Below, one piece after another: positions 27,748-37,478 of a DNA stretch of 64,000 bases. The DNA is from Phocaeicola coprophilus (lineage in GTDB: Bacteria > Bacteroidota > Bacteroidia > Bacteroidales > Bacteroidaceae), in the NCBI GenBank assembly GCA_016900015.1, contig JACJJM010000017.1:25525-89524 (forward strand), written 5' to 3'. Position 1 is the stretch's first letter; each line of letters begins with the position of its first letter. The translations under genes and the position numbers were made by a program. The notes under the pieces are model-generated. The model did no database searches and was not told the DNA's origin. It saw nothing but the letters and a program-made list of their open reading frames with translations.

Positions 27748-27773
27748 ACTAACCCGCTTTAACCTTACACATC

Positions 27774-28652
27774 ATGGACATCCACTACCCAGAATCCGAA
27801 CTCATCCTGAATGCAGACGGTTCTGTATTCCATCTTCATTTGCAACCGGAACAGTTGGCTGACAACGTCATCTTAGTGGGAGACCCGGACCGTGTCAATC
27901 TCGTCGCCTCGCACCTGGATACGCAGGAAAGCGAGACCCGCAACCGGGAATTTCATACCATCACCGGAACACGCGGCTGCAAACGCATCACCGTCGTGTC
28001 GACAGGCATCGGATGTGACAACATCGACATCGTCATGAACGAGCTCGACGCATTGGCCAACATCGACCTGCACACACGTACCGACCGCCCGGCCCATCGC
28101 AGCCTCAACATCGTCCGTATCGGCACATGTGGCGGACTGCAACCGTTCACGCCCATCGGTACATTCATCTGCTCGGACATCTCTATCGGACTGGACGGAC
28201 TGCTGAATTTCTATCATTCGGATTCCGGCATACGCGACAGCGTGCTGGAACATCAATTTCACACACACATGGGGTGGCAAGGACAGACCTGTATCGCCTA
28301 TCCCTACGCCGTACATGCTGATGAGGAACTAATACGGCGTATCGGCGCAGACGACATGGTGCACGGCATCACACTCTCTGCAGGGGGCTTCTATGGGCCA
28401 CAGGGCAGACGGCTGCGTATCCCCTTGGCCGACCCGGAACAGAACACGAAAGTCGAGCAATTCGCCTATGGGGCTTACCACATCACAAACTATGAAATGG
28501 AAAGTTCTGCCGTGGCCGGACTGGCCCGTCTCTTAGGCCATCAGGCCGTGACCACCTGCATGGTCATCGCCAACCGACGTACCGGGCAAGCCAATGCCCA
28601 ATATAAAAACACGATGGACACACTCATCGAAACAGTCTTGGAACGTATCTAA
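27774..28652 (+). CDS. udp: Uridine phosphorylase-type nucleoside phosphorylase
   Basis: A 292-residue member of the NP-I family, which splits uridine or a related nucleoside with phosphate to base and ribose 1-phosphate. Motifs are LVGDPDRVNLVASHLD (phosphate Arg), REFHTITGTRGCKRITVVSTGIGCDN, VRIGTCGGLQP (phosphate site), and TNYEMESSAVAGLARLLGH with the ribose-binding Met-Glu pair. The C-terminal VIANRR segment fits uridine phosphorylase. It is followed 25 bases later by the esterase gene, which may share the transcript. Confidence 0.88.
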   Translation: MDIHYPESELILNADGSVFHLHLQPEQLADNVILVGDPDRVNLVASHLDTQESETRNREFHTITGTRGCKRITVVSTGIGCDNIDIVMNELDALANIDLHTRTDRPAHRSLNIVRIGTCGGLQPFTPIGTFICSDISIGLDGLLNFYHSDSGIRDSVLEHQFHTHMGWQGQTCIAYPYAVHADEELIRRIGADDMVHGITLSAGGFYGPQGRRLRIPLADPEQNTKVEQFAYGAYHITNYEMESSAVAGLARLLGHQAVTTCMVIANRRTGQANAQYKNTMDTLIETVLERI

Positions 28653-28677
28653 AAATGTCGTACACAAACTTGCTGCC

Positions 28678-30030
28678 ATGAACTATTTCAAAACCTGCAA
28701 ACTGGTGATGGGAAGCATGCTCCTCTTCGCCGTATCGGGTGCTCATGCCCAAACCAACACCGAAATCAAAGACTTCTTCATCCATAGCATCACCGGACAG
28801 ACTCCGGCCCAACAAACGAAGAAGACAGAAAAAGTGAAACTAAACGACTTGGACAAAGCCCGACAAAGGGTATGGGCTGCCTGGAAAGCTGCCAATCAAG
28901 AACTCGACGAACCCAAACTGCCCGCACTTATATCGCTGGACAGTGCCCGCACAGGGCAAATCATACTGCCCGACTCACTGGAGCCACAAGCTGTCATGGA
29001 CTATTATTGGGGAACGAAAAGCGACTCTATCCCTCTCAATGGATACCCCGTCTACCTCTATCTGCATGGTTCCGGTCCGAGAAACAGTGAGTGGAGCACG
29101 GGGCTTCAACTCGCCCACATGTTCAAAGACAGTCCGTCAGCCTACTTCATCCCACGGATTCCCAATGAAGGAAACTACTACCGCTGGTGGCAACGGTCCA
29201 AACAGTGGGCATGGCAATGGTTGATACGCCAGCTCATGTTGAACGAACACATCGACGCACGCCGTCTCTACGTGTTCGGCATTTCCGAAGGGGGTTACGG
29301 CAGCCAACGACTGGCTTCGTTCTACGCGGACTATTGGGCAGCTGCAGGTCCGATGGCCGGAGGAGAACCTCTGAAAAATGCACCGGCTGAAAACTGCCGC
29401 CATATCGGTTTCAGCCTGCTGACCGGAGCGAAAGACAACGGCTTCTACCGCAATTCCTTGACCCGCCTGGTGCAAAAGGACTTTGACAGCTTGCAGACAG
29501 TCTATCCCAATGATTTCAAACACCGGATAGCATTAATCCCTGAACGAGGACACAGCATCGACTACCGGCCGACAACGCCATGGCTGCAAACGTTTATCCG
29601 TGACCCTCACCCTACGACTATCACTTGGGAAGACTTCGAGATGGACGGATGGCATCGCCCAGGTTTTTACAATCTCAAAGTGGACCGCCGTCCAAACGAC
29701 AGCCTGCGGACTCATTATGAAATGAACATCCAGAATAACATCATCGAACTGGAAATCTCCAACGTACACTATCAGACCACGGTGACCGACCCGTATTGGG
29801 GCATCGAACTACAATTCGCCAAAACCTACACTCCGGCCACAGGCGGTGAATTGACCTTGTTTCTGGATGAGAAGCTGGTGGACTTGAACAAAAAGGTAAC
29901 AATCAACGTCAATGGGAAACAAGTGTTTAACGGGCGTGTACGCTGCGACCTTGGAAGCATGATGCAGAGCCTCGCTCTGTTCTATGACCGTGAACGTATC
30001 TTCCCGGCAGCCGTCACCATCAAATATTGA
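28678..30030 (+). CDS. Secreted alpha/beta hydrolase, probable esterase
   Basis: A 450-residue exported hydrolase. The ATG at 28678 opens a signal peptide (MNYFKTCKLVMGSMLLFAVSGAHAQ); an earlier in-frame start lies inside the phosphorylase gene. The core has YLYLHGSGP near residue 140 (oxyanion loop) and the nucleophile elbow VFGISEGGYGS near residue 200. A possible catalytic His is in PERGHSIDYRP near residue 295. Its layout resembles PHB-depolymerase/feruloyl-esterase-like proteins. A beta-rich C-terminal domain (about 320-450) has no clear match. The substrate is unknown. A terminator follows after the stop. Confidence 0.75.
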   Translation: MNYFKTCKLVMGSMLLFAVSGAHAQTNTEIKDFFIHSITGQTPAQQTKKTEKVKLNDLDKARQRVWAAWKAANQELDEPKLPALISLDSARTGQIILPDSLEPQAVMDYYWGTKSDSIPLNGYPVYLYLHGSGPRNSEWSTGLQLAHMFKDSPSAYFIPRIPNEGNYYRWWQRSKQWAWQWLIRQLMLNEHIDARRLYVFGISEGGYGSQRLASFYADYWAAAGPMAGGEPLKNAPAENCRHIGFSLLTGAKDNGFYRNSLTRLVQKDFDSLQTVYPNDFKHRIALIPERGHSIDYRPTTPWLQTFIRDPHPTTITWEDFEMDGWHRPGFYNLKVDRRPNDSLRTHYEMNIQNNIIELEISNVHYQTTVTDPYWGIELQFAKTYTPATGGELTLFLDEKLVDLNKKVTINVNGKQVFNGRVRCDLGSMMQSLALFYDRERIFPAAVTIKY

Positions 30031-30078
30031 ATAAACATAAAACGGACTTCTTAATAACGATCGAGTCCTGAAAATAAC

Positions 30079-30131
30079 GAAGGCACTGCGCGTTGTCATG
30101 TCATCATCGACATGCACTGCGCAGTGCCTTC
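30079..30131. terminator. Strong bidirectional hairpin terminator
   Basis: GAAGGCACTGCGC (30079-30091) and GCGCAGTGCCTTC (30119-30131) are perfect 13-bp arms. The loop itself folds through CATGTC and GACATG. It sits between the converging esterase and alpha-2-macroglobulin genes. Confidence 0.85.
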
Positions 30132-30165
30132 AAATCTTTCTGTCAGTCTCCTGACTGGATGTCCG

Positions 30166-33100
30166 TCATTTCACGCGAATCACATCGGCTGCGGAGTGTG
30201 CGTTAAGCTCCGGTGCATAAGCCGACTGAATGGTAGCGATGCCCAGGCTATATGTGCCGGCCGCTGTCAGCGTGTATTCCATCGTAAACGTATGTACGCC
30301 CTTGCGGAGCTGGTCTGCGAAATAACGGACCGATGCATCTTTTATCACACGATAGTAACCTATGCCATCGTCCCAGCGATAACCGGACAACGCCACTCCT
30401 GGTTCCATGCAAGCCGCCGGCTTGTCCTCGACCTGCACAAAGTCCATATCGCGGTCGGCACGAATAATCAGGCGGGACAAGACTCTGTCGCCCACGGACA
30501 GCACATCTCCCGGTTTCACTTCCTGCCACTCCTCTTTCCCATTGGATAAACGGCGCACCAGCAAATGACGCTCAATGGAAAGACCGGAGGACTGGCTGCT
30601 CACTTTGTCCAGTTCTTCCAGATATTGCGCATAGACAGCTCCCCATGACAGATGGTCGGCTTGCTGGTCCACAACCAACTTTTTCGGAGCCTTCTCCCCG
30701 TCACGCAAACTGACAGTCTGCTTCACATAGCCCAAGGCTGTAGCTGCCCCCTCGGAAGCGACTTCTTGTTTGTCCAATTTCAATGTGGCCGGTTCTGAGG
30801 CTGCCAACCATTCGCCACGTCCTTCGAGCAAGGCATAGACAGCATTCACGCTGCCAATCGGCGTACTCCAAGCCTGCACTTGTTTCTGCCTCAACAGCCA
30901 CTGCTGGTATTCGCCCACGATGCTGTCGGGCACGCCCAACGCACGACAAGTCTCGATGACCATTGTCTGGGTCGGAATACGGTAATCAGCCCAAGAATAG
31001 TAGGCTATGTCCGTGTCATAATAACGTCCCATCTCCGGTGTCTGTACAGCGTATTCCAAACATGACTGCAAGAATGTACGACCTGCATCCTGCCGCCCGG
31101 CCTGATTCAATACATAAGCCGAAGCAGCCTTACCAAAAATCGTCAAATCGGAAGAAAGATGTTCCAATCTGTCAAGATAGTAATTCACCGCAGCTTGCTT
31201 GTCTGCCGGAAGTTCCGTTCCACAAAGAGCCTGAAGATACAAGTAGTGCAATGTCATCTCCGACGGAACCGATTTTGCTCCGCCGTCCTTTTCAGCTTCT
31301 TTCACGCGCTTGTATTCCTCCATCATGTCTTCAGCCAAGTAATCCATTCCACGGCTTACGTACGCTCCGACCTCAGAGTCAAACTCACCATCGGTCAGAT
31401 GGTTCAGGCGGAGCAAGGTCTCTACAACAGTCGTCGTCACATAGCGGCTGCCCGACATGCCCGGATACCAACTCCAGCCACCATCGGGACGTTGCAGTTC
31501 AGCCAATTTATTCAGGTAAACGGTCGTACGCGCCTGCAACGTGTTCAGGTCGAAGAGTGTTGCCAGCATGCGCCGCTGTTCAGCTTCATCATTTGCTTCG
31601 TCAAGCCAAGGAGTCTCTTCCAGTACGATGTTCTTCAACTCCGGATTCTTCTGCAACTGACTCCAGAGTGTCTCTGCATTGCCTCCTTGTGCCTGCCAAG
31701 CCCGACAGACTTCTTGGATGCGGGGGTATGCCTTGGCCACCCAACCACCTAAAGACAAGGCGTAGTAAGCAGATGCCAAAGAAATGGCATCGTCATTCTT
31801 AGGTTGCCCCAATGAAGGCAACGCCATCACAGCAAGCCATGCAGGATGGTTGGTGTATTCCACAGTCAGGTGCCGCTTTGTAGCCGTGCGGCTATTCTTG
31901 TTAAAGAGCGTAGTCAAATCAGCCTCATAATGCCCGGCCTTTTTAATGGTAATAGTCTGACTTTCGGTGAGCCATTCCTTATTGCTCAACACAGGCAGAT
32001 AGCGTTGCTCGCCATCGGAGAAATTGTCCCCGTCAGCTATGATGCGGCATGCCAGCAGGGCTGTCTCTTCAAACGTCACTTTAAAGGATGCAACGGTGCT
32101 TTCTCCGGCAGCGACCTCGAACGATTGCTTTCGGGCGACATATACTTTTTCGGTCTGCGGGTCGAAGAGTTCCATACGCACATGGCCTTTCACCGGCTTG
32201 TCCGAACGGTTTTCGATGGAAGCGGAAAGTGTGGCCTCATCGCCCACACGGACAAAGCGCGGAAGCTGCGACTGAAGCATAAACTCCTTGCTGGCCACGA
32301 CTTCATCCTCCAACAAACCATAGTACATGTCCCGCGTATGGGCCAAACCCATGAAACGCCATGTGGTCAGGCTTTCGGGCAGCGTAAAGGCAAGCGTTGC
32401 GATACCGGTGGAGTCAGTGCGGATATGAGGATAGAAGAAGGCCGTTTCGGCAAAGTTTGTGCGCATCTCGGCCTGTGTGCCTCCTTCATTTGTCCCCTCT
32501 TGGACTTTCAGCTTCACAGGAGGTCCGCTCAATGTGACCACTTCGTCCAATGCATTGGCAGACTTCATGTCAGCCACATCAATGCCGTTGACAGCTCCCG
32601 TCAAGGCTTTCCGGGTCGATGGTGCATAGCCCACGACAGATGCCTGCATCACTTCCAATCCCCTGAAGCGCATCAACTGTATCCACTCATCAAAGTGCCA
32701 ACAGATGTTGCGGTATTTCTTGCCAGAAGACAGACTAAAATAACGATTGGCCGGAGATGTCCGCGGATAGAGCAGATTTACGTAGGGCAGACGGCTGAAG
32801 CCCGGCACGCCTATCGGCCAATAGAGCCTCTGGTACTTGTCGAGCGACTTGTCGTACATCGTGGCCAACAGTTCGGCATCGGCAGGAGTGCCGTCAGGGA
32901 GAGTGACGCGAAGACGCCATTCCTCCCTGTCGCCCGGGCGGAGACGGTCACGGAAGGTCTCCCAGCGAAGTTGCAAATCACGTTTCTTTTCGGCAGGGGA
33001 TATGGTCAAACTCTGTTCATAGACAGAACCTTCTTTCACCACCAAACATTGTACCAACACGCCCTCGGCATACTCCGGACGGTTCTCCAAGCGGAGGGTC

Positions 33101-35790
33101 AGCAACGTATCATTCAATATGAAGTGCTTGCTCTCCAAATGCTTACCGGAGGAGAACACATCATAAAATAGACACACATCACTCTCAGCCGTACCTATCT
33201 TCAAGGTGACGGGGTTTCCCTCCTCGAAACGATGACTGTCCTGATAGGTCCAAAGAGCTTCCTTGACAGGGATGCGATTGTCATTCATGCTGAACAGCGT
33301 GAAGTCAGATTGTCCTTCAGACTCCCGTCCTTGGTCGTCGGTGGCCGTCAGGCACATCCGATACCATCCCGAAGGAAGATCTTTAAGCATTGCAGGGAAG
33401 AACTTTCGTCCGGAACGGAAACGGCCCGTGTAAAGCGGCTCGCCCACTTGAATTTTTTGCTTCCCGTCATAGGACAGAGGGCAGATGGAAAGTTCGACAT
33501 CCACACCGACCATCCGGCGCTCATTGTTGTAGGCCGTCAGCATGAGAGAGTCCAAACGCTCCTTTATATATAAGGTATTACTCGTATGCCCCAAGTCAAG
33601 CGACTTGCTACCGGCCGACACCGTGTGGAACGCTTCCTGGGTCTCGCCTGCAGGACTCGTCACGGAAACGGCCACGACAAAGCTCTGCCAAGCATACTCA
33701 TCATCGGAAGAAACATTGGAAACCAAGCGGAAAGGTACTTGGAAATGTCCCTCGGCATCAACCGTAGTCTTTCCCGCAGCTACGGTCAACTCAGGCTGTT
33801 GCCCGCGCACCACCATCCAGCGGCGAGCACGTGTCACAGTGTATTGCACCTCACCTCCGGCCACGGGTGTACCTGTATAATTCAAGGCCGTACCTTCCAA
33901 CGTCACACTGTCACCCAAGGCATAGGCCACTTCCAATGGCTTCAACTCCACTTCAAACACAGGACGCTTATATTCCTCTACACGGCATGTTGTCGAAGCA
34001 TCGTTACAGGAAATGTCCACCGTACCCGGCATGCAATTCTCCGGCAACGCAACTTGAGTACTGAACGAACCCATCTCATTGGTCGTCACTGTCAACTCTG
34101 CTAACGTATTGTCATTGGCATCCGTTACTTCCAGTTCTATCTTCCGCCCTTCACAGACTTGGAATTTCTCCTTGTCACCGGAAAACGTCAAGCCGCTGAT
34201 TTGTATAGCCTGACCGGGACGATAGACTGCACGGTCTGTATACAGATAAGTGGTATAGTCCACATCATCGGACGTGGAAACACGAGCAGTATAATTATAA
34301 TCATAACAACGCAAAGTGTCCGTGCGGCCATAATTCGACTTGGCGGCACATAAATAGCAGTCATAACTGTCAACATGGAAGAACACATCGCCACTACGTC
34401 CGCTCCGTGCTTTCCCAAGTGACACGTAAACGGGTTTACGGTCACTACGATCTTGCTTCATCCATTCCACTTCGGCTCCTTCCACAGGATGGCCAGTGAG
34501 ATTGTCAAGCACAAGCACCTGCCAACGTCCGTCGGGCAAACGACGAGCCACGGGACGCAAATAACAATGGTTCAGCTCCAGTTTGCGGGTCTCTTTGCCA
34601 GCCTGCATCTCCACCACATAACGCCCCGCACGAGGCAATGGATTCAGAGACAGCACGGTGTCAGCCACTTCATAAGGCACATCTGTCGGGAGTCTGAAGG
34701 TCTTCGTCTCCAAGACCTTGCCGGATAGGCTTTCTTTCACTTGCACACGCACTGTCGGCACAGAACGATGCGTCACCCGCAGTTCTAACGGACGACCTTG
34801 CAGCAGCATCCCTTTCAAGGAGAACGACAGCTGAGGCGATGTCAGCACGTCCAGCCGCATACGGAAGTAATCGGCAAACTTGTAACGGGGATACTTGGTC
34901 AACGCTTCCCGGCAAAGGGCATACTGCACGGAGTCGTTGCTCTCCATGTCGGCCCACTCCTGATAGATGTAAGGAGCCATTGACGCATGGGAAGCCAACA
35001 GTTTCTTAATGCTGTCCGTGTAAGCCTCGCGGTTACGCCACAAAGGATTGCCTTCCGGAGAATTGCGTTCATTCAAAAAACGAAGTCGAGCCAACTGCAT
35101 CATACACGCAGCATCACTACGGTGCAACTTTTGATAACAGTCCACCGCACGGGCATACGTGTCGGACATGTAACTGAAATCATCCGTGCCCGTGCACCGG
35201 CCGGCCACCTCGCGCACGATGAGCGATAACAAGTCGTGCCCATACAAGGCACTCTCCTCGCCCTTCTCGACCAGCACGGCATAATCGCCGACTTCCGAAC
35301 CAGCCAGCAACGACATGTCTGCCAATGCTTCGGTATAGGCCACGCGGCATGCCTTGTCAAAATCCGTATGTGTCCACTTCGACAAATCGTCCGACAAAGG
35401 AGCATCAGCCGTTTCTACATACGGTGCCCGACGTCCCAGTTCGTCATACGCATTGCCCAGCACCATGCGCAGCAGCGAACGGCGAACGGGGTTCTTCTCA
35501 CGTTGTCCCCAAGTATCCAACCGAGACACATCGACATACGCACTATCGGGACTAATGGCACGGCGTGCCTGCATGCGGGTGAGGTAGGCTTTCAGCATTT
35601 GAGAAAAATTACCCTCGCGCTCAGCCCGGACATAAATTTTGTCTACTGCCCGAATGACGGACGCCGGCAACGCATCCTTCTGCAAACGCTCCACTTCCTT
35701 CCATTGCGCCTCATAGCTCTGGGCCATGAAAGGAAGCGACTGGAAGAAAACAGCGAGCAAAGACAGACTTTTTAATAACACTCTTTTCAT
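30166..35790 (-). CDS. Alpha-2-macroglobulin family protein without a thioester motif
   Basis: A 1,874-residue exported protein of the bacterial alpha-2-macroglobulin superfamily, thought to act in the periplasm as a protease trap or envelope guard. The signal peptide is MKRVLLKSLSLLAVFFQSLPFMAQ; there is no lipobox. An N-terminal helical region (about 25-330) precedes macroglobulin domains. The MG2 signature YLYTDRAVYRPGQAIQI lies near residue 510. The A2M domain with FFYPHIRTDSTGIATLAFTL lies near 1130, and the helical thioester domain region runs from about 1310 to 1650. At the thioester position the sequence reads ALPSLGQPKNDDAIS with no CxEQ, so the covalent trapping chemistry is absent. 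No PBP1C-like gene is adjacent, unlike in enterobacteria. Confidence 0.92.
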   Translation of the reverse strand: MKRVLLKSLSLLAVFFQSLPFMAQSYEAQWKEVERLQKDALPASVIRAVDKIYVRAEREGNFSQMLKAYLTRMQARRAISPDSAYVDVSRLDTWGQREKNPVRRSLLRMVLGNAYDELGRRAPYVETADAPLSDDLSKWTHTDFDKACRVAYTEALADMSLLAGSEVGDYAVLVEKGEESALYGHDLLSLIVREVAGRCTGTDDFSYMSDTYARAVDCYQKLHRSDAACMMQLARLRFLNERNSPEGNPLWRNREAYTDSIKKLLASHASMAPYIYQEWADMESNDSVQYALCREALTKYPRYKFADYFRMRLDVLTSPQLSFSLKGMLLQGRPLELRVTHRSVPTVRVQVKESLSGKVLETKTFRLPTDVPYEVADTVLSLNPLPRAGRYVVEMQAGKETRKLELNHCYLRPVARRLPDGRWQVLVLDNLTGHPVEGAEVEWMKQDRSDRKPVYVSLGKARSGRSGDVFFHVDSYDCYLCAAKSNYGRTDTLRCYDYNYTARVSTSDDVDYTTYLYTDRAVYRPGQAIQISGLTFSGDKEKFQVCEGRKIELEVTDANDNTLAELTVTTNEMGSFSTQVALPENCMPGTVDISCNDASTTCRVEEYKRPVFEVELKPLEVAYALGDSVTLEGTALNYTGTPVAGGEVQYTVTRARRWMVVRGQQPELTVAAGKTTVDAEGHFQVPFRLVSNVSSDDEYAWQSFVVAVSVTSPAGETQEAFHTVSAGSKSLDLGHTSNTLYIKERLDSLMLTAYNNERRMVGVDVELSICPLSYDGKQKIQVGEPLYTGRFRSGRKFFPAMLKDLPSGWYRMCLTATDDQGRESEGQSDFTLFSMNDNRIPVKEALWTYQDSHRFEEGNPVTLKIGTAESDVCLFYDVFSSGKHLESKHFILNDTLLTLRLENRPEYAEGVLVQCLVVKEGSVYEQSLTISPAEKKRDLQLRWETFRDRLRPGDREEWRLRVTLPDGTPADAELLATMYDKSLDKYQRLYWPIGVPGFSRLPYVNLLYPRTSPANRYFSLSSGKKYRNICWHFDEWIQLMRFRGLEVMQASVVGYAPSTRKALTGAVNGIDVADMKSANALDEVVTLSGPPVKLKVQEGTNEGGTQAEMRTNFAETAFFYPHIRTDSTGIATLAFTLPESLTTWRFMGLAHTRDMYYGLLEDEVVASKEFMLQSQLPRFVRVGDEATLSASIENRSDKPVKGHVRMELFDPQTEKVYVARKQSFEVAAGESTVASFKVTFEETALLACRIIADGDNFSDGEQRYLPVLSNKEWLTESQTITIKKAGHYEADLTTLFNKNSRTATKRHLTVEYTNHPAWLAVMALPSLGQPKNDDAISLASAYYALSLGGWVAKAYPRIQEVCRAWQAQGGNAETLWSQLQKNPELKNIVLEETPWLDEANDEAEQRRMLATLFDLNTLQARTTVYLNKLAELQRPDGGWSWYPGMSGSRYVTTTVVETLLRLNHLTDGEFDSEVGAYVSRGMDYLAEDMMEEYKRVKEAEKDGGAKSVPSEMTLHYLYLQALCGTELPADKQAAVNYYLDRLEHLSSDLTIFGKAASAYVLNQAGRQDAGRTFLQSCLEYAVQTPEMGRYYDTDIAYYSWADYRIPTQTMVIETCRALGVPDSIVGEYQQWLLRQKQVQAWSTPIGSVNAVYALLEGRGEWLAASEPATLKLDKQEVASEGAATALGYVKQTVSLRDGEKAPKKLVVDQQADHLSWGAVYAQYLEELDKVSSQSSGLSIERHLLVRRLSNGKEEWQEVKPGDVLSVGDRVLSRLIIRADRDMDFVQVEDKPAACMEPGVALSGYRWDDGIGYYRVIKDASVRYFADQLRKGVHTFTMEYTLTAAGTYSLGIATIQSAYAPELNAHSAADVIRVK

Positions 35791-36210
35791 AAGGCTTTCT
35801 ATTTTATAAGTTCAACTTCTTTATCACACAACGAGGCAACCGTTTATTCGTAAACGGACTGATAGCGCCGTCGCTGCATAAAGGCTTGCAAAAGATAATT
35901 AAAAGGGCAATACACGCCAAGCATTTTTTGCTAAATTTGCCCGACCAACCATGGCCCTTTCATTTAAGAGGAGCAAAACAAGCCTTAAGGGGCGACGACC
36001 AAGCCTTCCTTTCCGTCCGCGCACGGAGTCCTATCCGTCCCCGCCTACCCTCCTTTCCGTGGTCGGGCGGAGTTAAGGGGCTGCCAGGCGGGGCAAGACC
36101 GGCATCAAACATCCGACCGCAGACGACGTGGAAAGCGCGGATTATCAGTCATCTATCCGCTGTTTGAATGAAAGAGCCGTGTCGATCACCAAAATCCATC
36201 AAAAAAAGGC
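35791..36210. other. Divergent intergenic region with repeat cluster D
   Basis: This 420-base gap lies between the alpha-2-macroglobulin gene (-) and dinB (+). It holds a perfect hairpin CCGTTTA-TTCG-TAAACGG (35840-35857), a TAAATTTG -7-like element (35932-35939), and repeat cluster D (36001-36085). No protein-coding signal is seen. Confidence 0.6.
36001..36085. repeat. 22-bp-period GC-rich repeat cluster, copy D (3 units, TTAAGGGG on both sides)
   Basis: The units are 36001-36022, 36023-36044 and 36045-36066, all in the same direction. Cores are CTTCCTTTCCGTCC, GTCCTATCCGTCC and CCTCCTTTCCGT. CTTAAGGGGC lies before (35984-35993) and GTTAAGGGGC after (36072-36081), so the cluster looks bounded. 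Confidence 0.8.
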
Positions 36211-37284
36211 ATGGCGCTACGCAAAATCATACATATCGACATGGATGCCTTTTACGCTTCCGTGGAGCAACGCGACAATCCCGCGCTGCGCGGCAAACCC
36301 ATTGCCGTCGGCCGGGGCGAAGAACGGAGCGTTGTAGCCGCCGCCAGCTACGAGGCACGCAAGTTCGGAGTTCGTTCGGCGATGGCTTCCACACGTGCCA
36401 TGAAACTCTGTCCGGAACTTATCTTCGTACCCGGGCGTATGGACGTATATAAACAGGTGTCCATGCAGATACACGACATCTTCCACGACTACACCGACCT
36501 CATCGAACCGCTCTCCATCGACGAAGCATTCCTCGACGTGACAGAAAACAAGCCCGGCATTGAACTGGCCGTTGACATCGCCCGCGAAATCAAACGACGC
36601 ATCCGCGAAGAACTGCATCTCGTAGCCTCAGCCGGGGTATCTTATAACAAGTTTCTCGCCAAAGTGGCTTCTGATTACCGGAAACCCGACGGCCTGTGTA
36701 CCATCCACCCGGACCAGGCGCAGGAGTTCATTGACCATCTGCCCGTCGAATCATTTTGGGGAGTGGGTAAAGTGACTGCACGCCGCATGCACGAGCTGTT
36801 CATCCACACAGGTAAAGACTTGCGTTCATGCCCGCTCGATGTGCTCATCCACAATTTCGGCAAGGCCGGACAACTCTATTACAATTTTGCACGAGGCATC
36901 GACGAGCGCCCCGTGGAAGCAACGCGTATCCGCAAATCCATCGGATGCGAGCATACGCTGGAACGCGACCTTACGGCACGGACCGCGCTCATCATCGAGC
37001 TTTACCACGTGGCGACGGAACTTACGGAACGGCTGAAACGGCACAACTTCCGAGGAAACACGCTGACACTGAAAATCAAATTCCACGATTTCACCCAAAT
37101 CACCCGCAGCCTCAGCACGCCCGAAAGCCTCTTTACGCTGCAAGACATCCTCCCGCGAGCGAAACAGTTACTGACCGAAGTAGACTATGAGCACCATGCT
37201 ATCCGCCTCATCGGCTTGTCAGTATCCAACCCGCATGAGGAGAAGAAAGGCGTATGGAAACAGTTGGAACTGCCCTTCAAGTAA
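36211..37284 (+). CDS. dinB: DNA polymerase IV
   Basis: Y-family translesion polymerase of 357 residues. Catalytic acids are D10 and D12 (IHIDMDAFYASVEQ), and D104 with E105 (LSIDEAFLDV). Other hallmarks are AAASYEARKFGVRSAMAS, ASAGVSYNKFLAKVASDYRKP, and FWGVGKVTARRMHELFIHTG (helix-hairpin-helix). The little-finger domain carries KSIGCEHTLERD. The C terminus ends in QLELPFK, a good match to the beta-clamp binding motif. It is a single gene; I see no LexA-type box that I would defend. Confidence 0.96.
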   Translation: MALRKIIHIDMDAFYASVEQRDNPALRGKPIAVGRGEERSVVAAASYEARKFGVRSAMASTRAMKLCPELIFVPGRMDVYKQVSMQIHDIFHDYTDLIEPLSIDEAFLDVTENKPGIELAVDIAREIKRRIREELHLVASAGVSYNKFLAKVASDYRKPDGLCTIHPDQAQEFIDHLPVESFWGVGKVTARRMHELFIHTGKDLRSCPLDVLIHNFGKAGQLYYNFARGIDERPVEATRIRKSIGCEHTLERDLTARTALIIELYHVATELTERLKRHNFRGNTLTLKIKFHDFTQITRSLSTPESLFTLQDILPRAKQLLTEVDYEHHAIRLIGLSVSNPHEEKKGVWKQLELPFK

Positions 37285-37380
37285 ACATCTTCCCATCCGC
37301 AATACACTTCTCGCACAAGCATCATAGGTAGACAAGGAGAAACTCATGCCTCGCCTGCCCCCAACGACCCCAAAAGGCAT

Positions 37381-37427
37381 AAAAAAATGCGCCGAAGCCC
37401 ATCTTCCGATGACTCCGGCGCATTTTT
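37381..37427. terminator. Bidirectional Rho-independent terminator
   Basis: AAAAAATGCGCCG (37381-37393) pairs with CGGCGCATTTTTT (37415-37427), a perfect 13-bp stem. The A- and T-runs are included in the stem, so it works for both dinB (+) and the RG-II gene cluster (-). Confidence 0.88.
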
Positions 37428-37478
37428 TATCAAGCCAATAGACATACAGCGTGTCTACACAAGTGTCATTCCCAAAAT

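Noticed and set aside
35932..35939. dinB promoter at TAAATTTG
   Set aside because: The -7 match is good but it is 272 bases from dinB, with repeat cluster D in between and no -33 box. I mention it in the gap entry without calling a promoter.
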